In this document: positions 62,480 through 64,000 of the stretch, in pieces | Position numbering within the stretch: the first letter of the stretch is position 1 | Layout: the number at the start of each line of letters is the position of its first letter | DNA from: Micromonospora ureilytica | Lineage (GTDB): Bacteria; Actinomycetota; Actinomycetes; Mycobacteriales; Micromonosporaceae | Length of the DNA stretch: 64,000 nt | Direction of reading: 5' to 3' | NCBI RefSeq assembly: GCF_015751765.1 | Contig: NZ_JADOTX010000001.1 | Span: 310,001-374,000, forward strand | The notes under the pieces: model-generated | Databases searched by the model: none | What the model was told of the DNA's origin: nothing | Seen by the model: only the letters and a program-made list of their open reading frames with translations | Made by a program: the position numbers and the translations under genes

Positions 62480-63739
62480 ATGGGCCGCAGTCAGTCGTTG
62501 CCCCGGGGCGACGATCCGCGCTTCGGGCCGGACGCCGACGACTCCGCCAGCCCGATCCTGCACGTCGACATGGACGCCTTCTTCGCCGCCGTCGAGGTGC
62601 GCCGCCGCCCCGAGCTGCGCGGCCAGCCGGTGGTCGTCGGCGGCGTCGGGCCGCGCGGGGTGGTCAGCTCGGCCAGCTACGAGGCCCGCCGGTACGGCGT
62701 ACGCAGCGCGATGCCGACCAGTCAGGCCCGGGCCCGCTGCCCCCACGCGGTCTACCTGCCACCGGATTTCTCCGCCTACACGGCCGCCTCCCGGGCCGTC
62801 ATGCAGATCTTCCGGGACGTCACGCCGCTGGTCGAGCCGCTCTCCCTCGACGAGGCGTTCCTCGACGTGACAGGCGCCCGTCGGCTCTTCGGCTCCCCGG
62901 CCACCATCGCCCGGCTGATCCGTCGCCGGGTCGCCGACGAGCAGGCGCTGACCTGCTCGGTAGGGGTGGCGCCGACGAAGTTCGTGGCCAAGCTGGGCTC
63001 CACCCGGGCCAAGCCGGACGGCCTGCTGGTCGTGCCCCCGGGGCAGGTGCTCGACTTCCTGCACCCGCTGCCGGTGGACGCCCTGTGGGGGGTGGGGGAG
63101 CGCGCCGCCGAGGCGCTGCGCCGGCTCGGCCTGACCACAGTCGGCGACCTCGCCGAGGCGCCGGTGGGCATGCTCCGCCGAGCTGTCGGTGCCGCCTCGG
63201 CGTCGCACCTGCACGAGTTGGCCTGGGGGCGCGACCCGCGCGGGGTCAGTCCCGAGCACGTCGACAAGTCGATAGGCGCCGAGGTGACCTTCGACGTCGA
63301 CGTGGCCGACCCGCTGGAGATCCGCCGTGCGTTGCTCGCGCTCAGCACGAAGGTCGGCGTCCGGTTGCGCGGCTCCGGTCAGGTCGGGCGCACCGTCTCG
63401 CTCAAGGTCCGGCTGGCCGACTTTCGCACCGTCAGCCGATCTCGCACCCTGGACGTTCCCACCGACACCGCCCGCGAGATGTTCGAAACGGTCTGGGCGC
63501 TCTACACCGCCTTGGACCCGGGTGAGCGGATCCGACTCGTCGGTGTCCGGGTGGAAGGGCTCTCCTCGGCGCAGGGTGCTCCCCGGCAACTCACCCTCGG
63601 CGCGCCCGAGCGCGGTTGGCGCGAAGCGGAAGCTGCCGCGGACGCCGCCGCTGCCCGTTTCGGGCGGTCCGTCATAGGTCCGGCCAGTCTGATGGGCGAC
63701 CGTGACGCCCGTCGAAACGAAAATCCACCCCGCCCATAG
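62480..63739 (+). CDS. dinB: DNA polymerase IV (DinB, Y family)
   Basis: The 419-residue translesion polymerase has intact catalytic residues: HVDMDAFFAAVEVRRRPEL, the steric-gate region, and SLDEAFLDVTG with the catalytic Asp-Glu. The fingers (SSASYEARRYGVRSAMPTSQ), the helix-hairpin-helix (LWGVGERAAEALRRLGLTTV) and the little finger follow. It contrasts with ImuB, which lacks the acidic residues. The C-terminus lacks an obvious beta-clamp box in the last residues. Confidence 0.93.
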   Translation: MGRSQSLPRGDDPRFGPDADDSASPILHVDMDAFFAAVEVRRRPELRGQPVVVGGVGPRGVVSSASYEARRYGVRSAMPTSQARARCPHAVYLPPDFSAYTAASRAVMQIFRDVTPLVEPLSLDEAFLDVTGARRLFGSPATIARLIRRRVADEQALTCSVGVAPTKFVAKLGSTRAKPDGLLVVPPGQVLDFLHPLPVDALWGVGERAAEALRRLGLTTVGDLAEAPVGMLRRAVGAASASHLHELAWGRDPRGVSPEHVDKSIGAEVTFDVDVADPLEIRRALLALSTKVGVRLRGSGQVGRTVSLKVRLADFRTVSRSRTLDVPTDTAREMFETVWALYTALDPGERIRLVGVRVEGLSSAQGAPRQLTLGAPERGWREAEAAADAAAARFGRSVIGPASLMGDRDARRNENPPRP

Positions 63740-63855
63740 GTCGTCCCGCTTTCCGACGCGCGACCCCCCTCGTAGACTTGCGGGTAAGCAGCCGGTTGGC
63801 TGCCACGGTCTGTCGGCCCGAGTGGGCCCGACCAACGTGACCGGGGAGGAGTGCC

Positions 63856-64000
63856 GTGCCGCTCTCGGAGCACGAGCAGCGGCTGTTCGAGCAGATCGAG
63901 CGGTCGCTTGCCGAGGACCCCAAATTCGCCTCGGCCGTGCGCGCCAGCGATCCGCGCTTCCATGCGCGGCGTCGCCTGCTCGTCGCCGCCGGCGTCATCA
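63856..64000 (+). CDS. DUF3040 family membrane protein, 3' end cut by window
   Basis: A GTG at 63856 with GGGGAGGA upstream opens the frame PLSEHEQRLFEQIERSL, then AEDPKFASAVRASDPRFHAR and an Arg-rich start of a hydrophobic segment, the DUF3040 N-terminal signature. In actinobacteria this gene typically lies just before mraZ and the dcw cell-division cluster, so the cluster probably continues downstream of the window. Only the first 48 codons are visible. Confidence 0.88.
   Translation, partial: MPLSEHEQRLFEQIERSLAEDPKFASAVRASDPRFHARRRLLVAAGVI

Overview
The window looks like chromosomal DNA from a high-GC actinomycete of the family Micromonosporaceae (Micromonospora- or Salinispora-like). 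The evidence is the very high GC content, the frequent GTG starts, dense ATGA/GTGA gene overlaps, actinobacteria-specific families (RNase AS, DUF3040, SAV_6107-type HEPN, Methyltransf_19, DUF4397, class F sortase) and a CBM2-GH18 chitinase. No rRNA, tRNA, CRISPR array, prophage or insertion sequence was recognised. This assignment comes from family recognition and gene order; no database search was run.

Layout. 1-3.4 kb: a cut DinB-superfamily gene, a small four-Cys protein, an M48 protease, and a PimB'-like mannosyltransferase overlapping it. 3.4-12 kb, mostly minus strand: a PlsC acyltransferase with its TetR regulator and twin operators, a Methyltransf_19/GGDEF-EAL pair, a NarL-type two-component pair, and a FadD15-like acyl-CoA ligase. 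12-20 kb: an SRPBCC protein, a linker protein, a ROK glucokinase, an EEP hydrolase, a flavin monooxygenase, an alpha/beta hydrolase lacking its serine nucleophile, and OtsA. 20-31 kb: a second PlsC, a very large cyclase-ATPase, an MFS transporter beside a 43-residue WAGPG-repeat peptide gene, a Crp-family regulator, RNase AS, a PPi-type phosphofructokinase and ProC. 31-38 kb: a sortase/DUF4397 pair, a GT87 mannosyltransferase, a glutathione peroxidase and a secreted chitinase. 38-48 kb: DAHP synthase, threonine aldolase, endonuclease IV, a PASTA-bearing Ser/Thr kinase facing an Rv2175c-like DNA-binding protein, a polyprenyl synthase, MetF and a CDP-alcohol phosphatidyltransferase. 48-53.4 kb: a tightly overlapping carotenoid-tailoring operon. 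53.5-60.2 kb: a LexA-box-controlled HEPN / imuA' / imuB / dnaE2 mutagenesis cassette. 60.2-64 kb: small genes, a phosphatase, DNA polymerase IV and the start of a DUF3040 gene.

Many genes (pimB', fadD15, the Rv2185c-like SRPBCC gene, plsC, RNase AS, DAHP synthase, the pknL-position kinase, the Rv2175c-like gene, idsA2, metF, DUF3040) match an ordered M. tuberculosis segment (about Rv2169c-Rv2188c, from memory) that lies next to the mraZ/dcw cell-division cluster. The window is therefore probably a conserved core region with lineage-specific insertions: the WAGPG peptide, chitinase, carotenoid operon, sortase pair and palindromic repeats.

Most notable leads: the orphan WAGPG peptide gene with its own terminator; the six-gene carotenoid operon with a CrtA-like oxygenase; twin SOS boxes followed by a long structured leader; a zinc-ribbon reading frame before the cyclase with no normal start codon; a tandem repeat that supplies a ribosome-binding site; and two copies of a large palindrome with a shared loop motif and differing but still paired stems.
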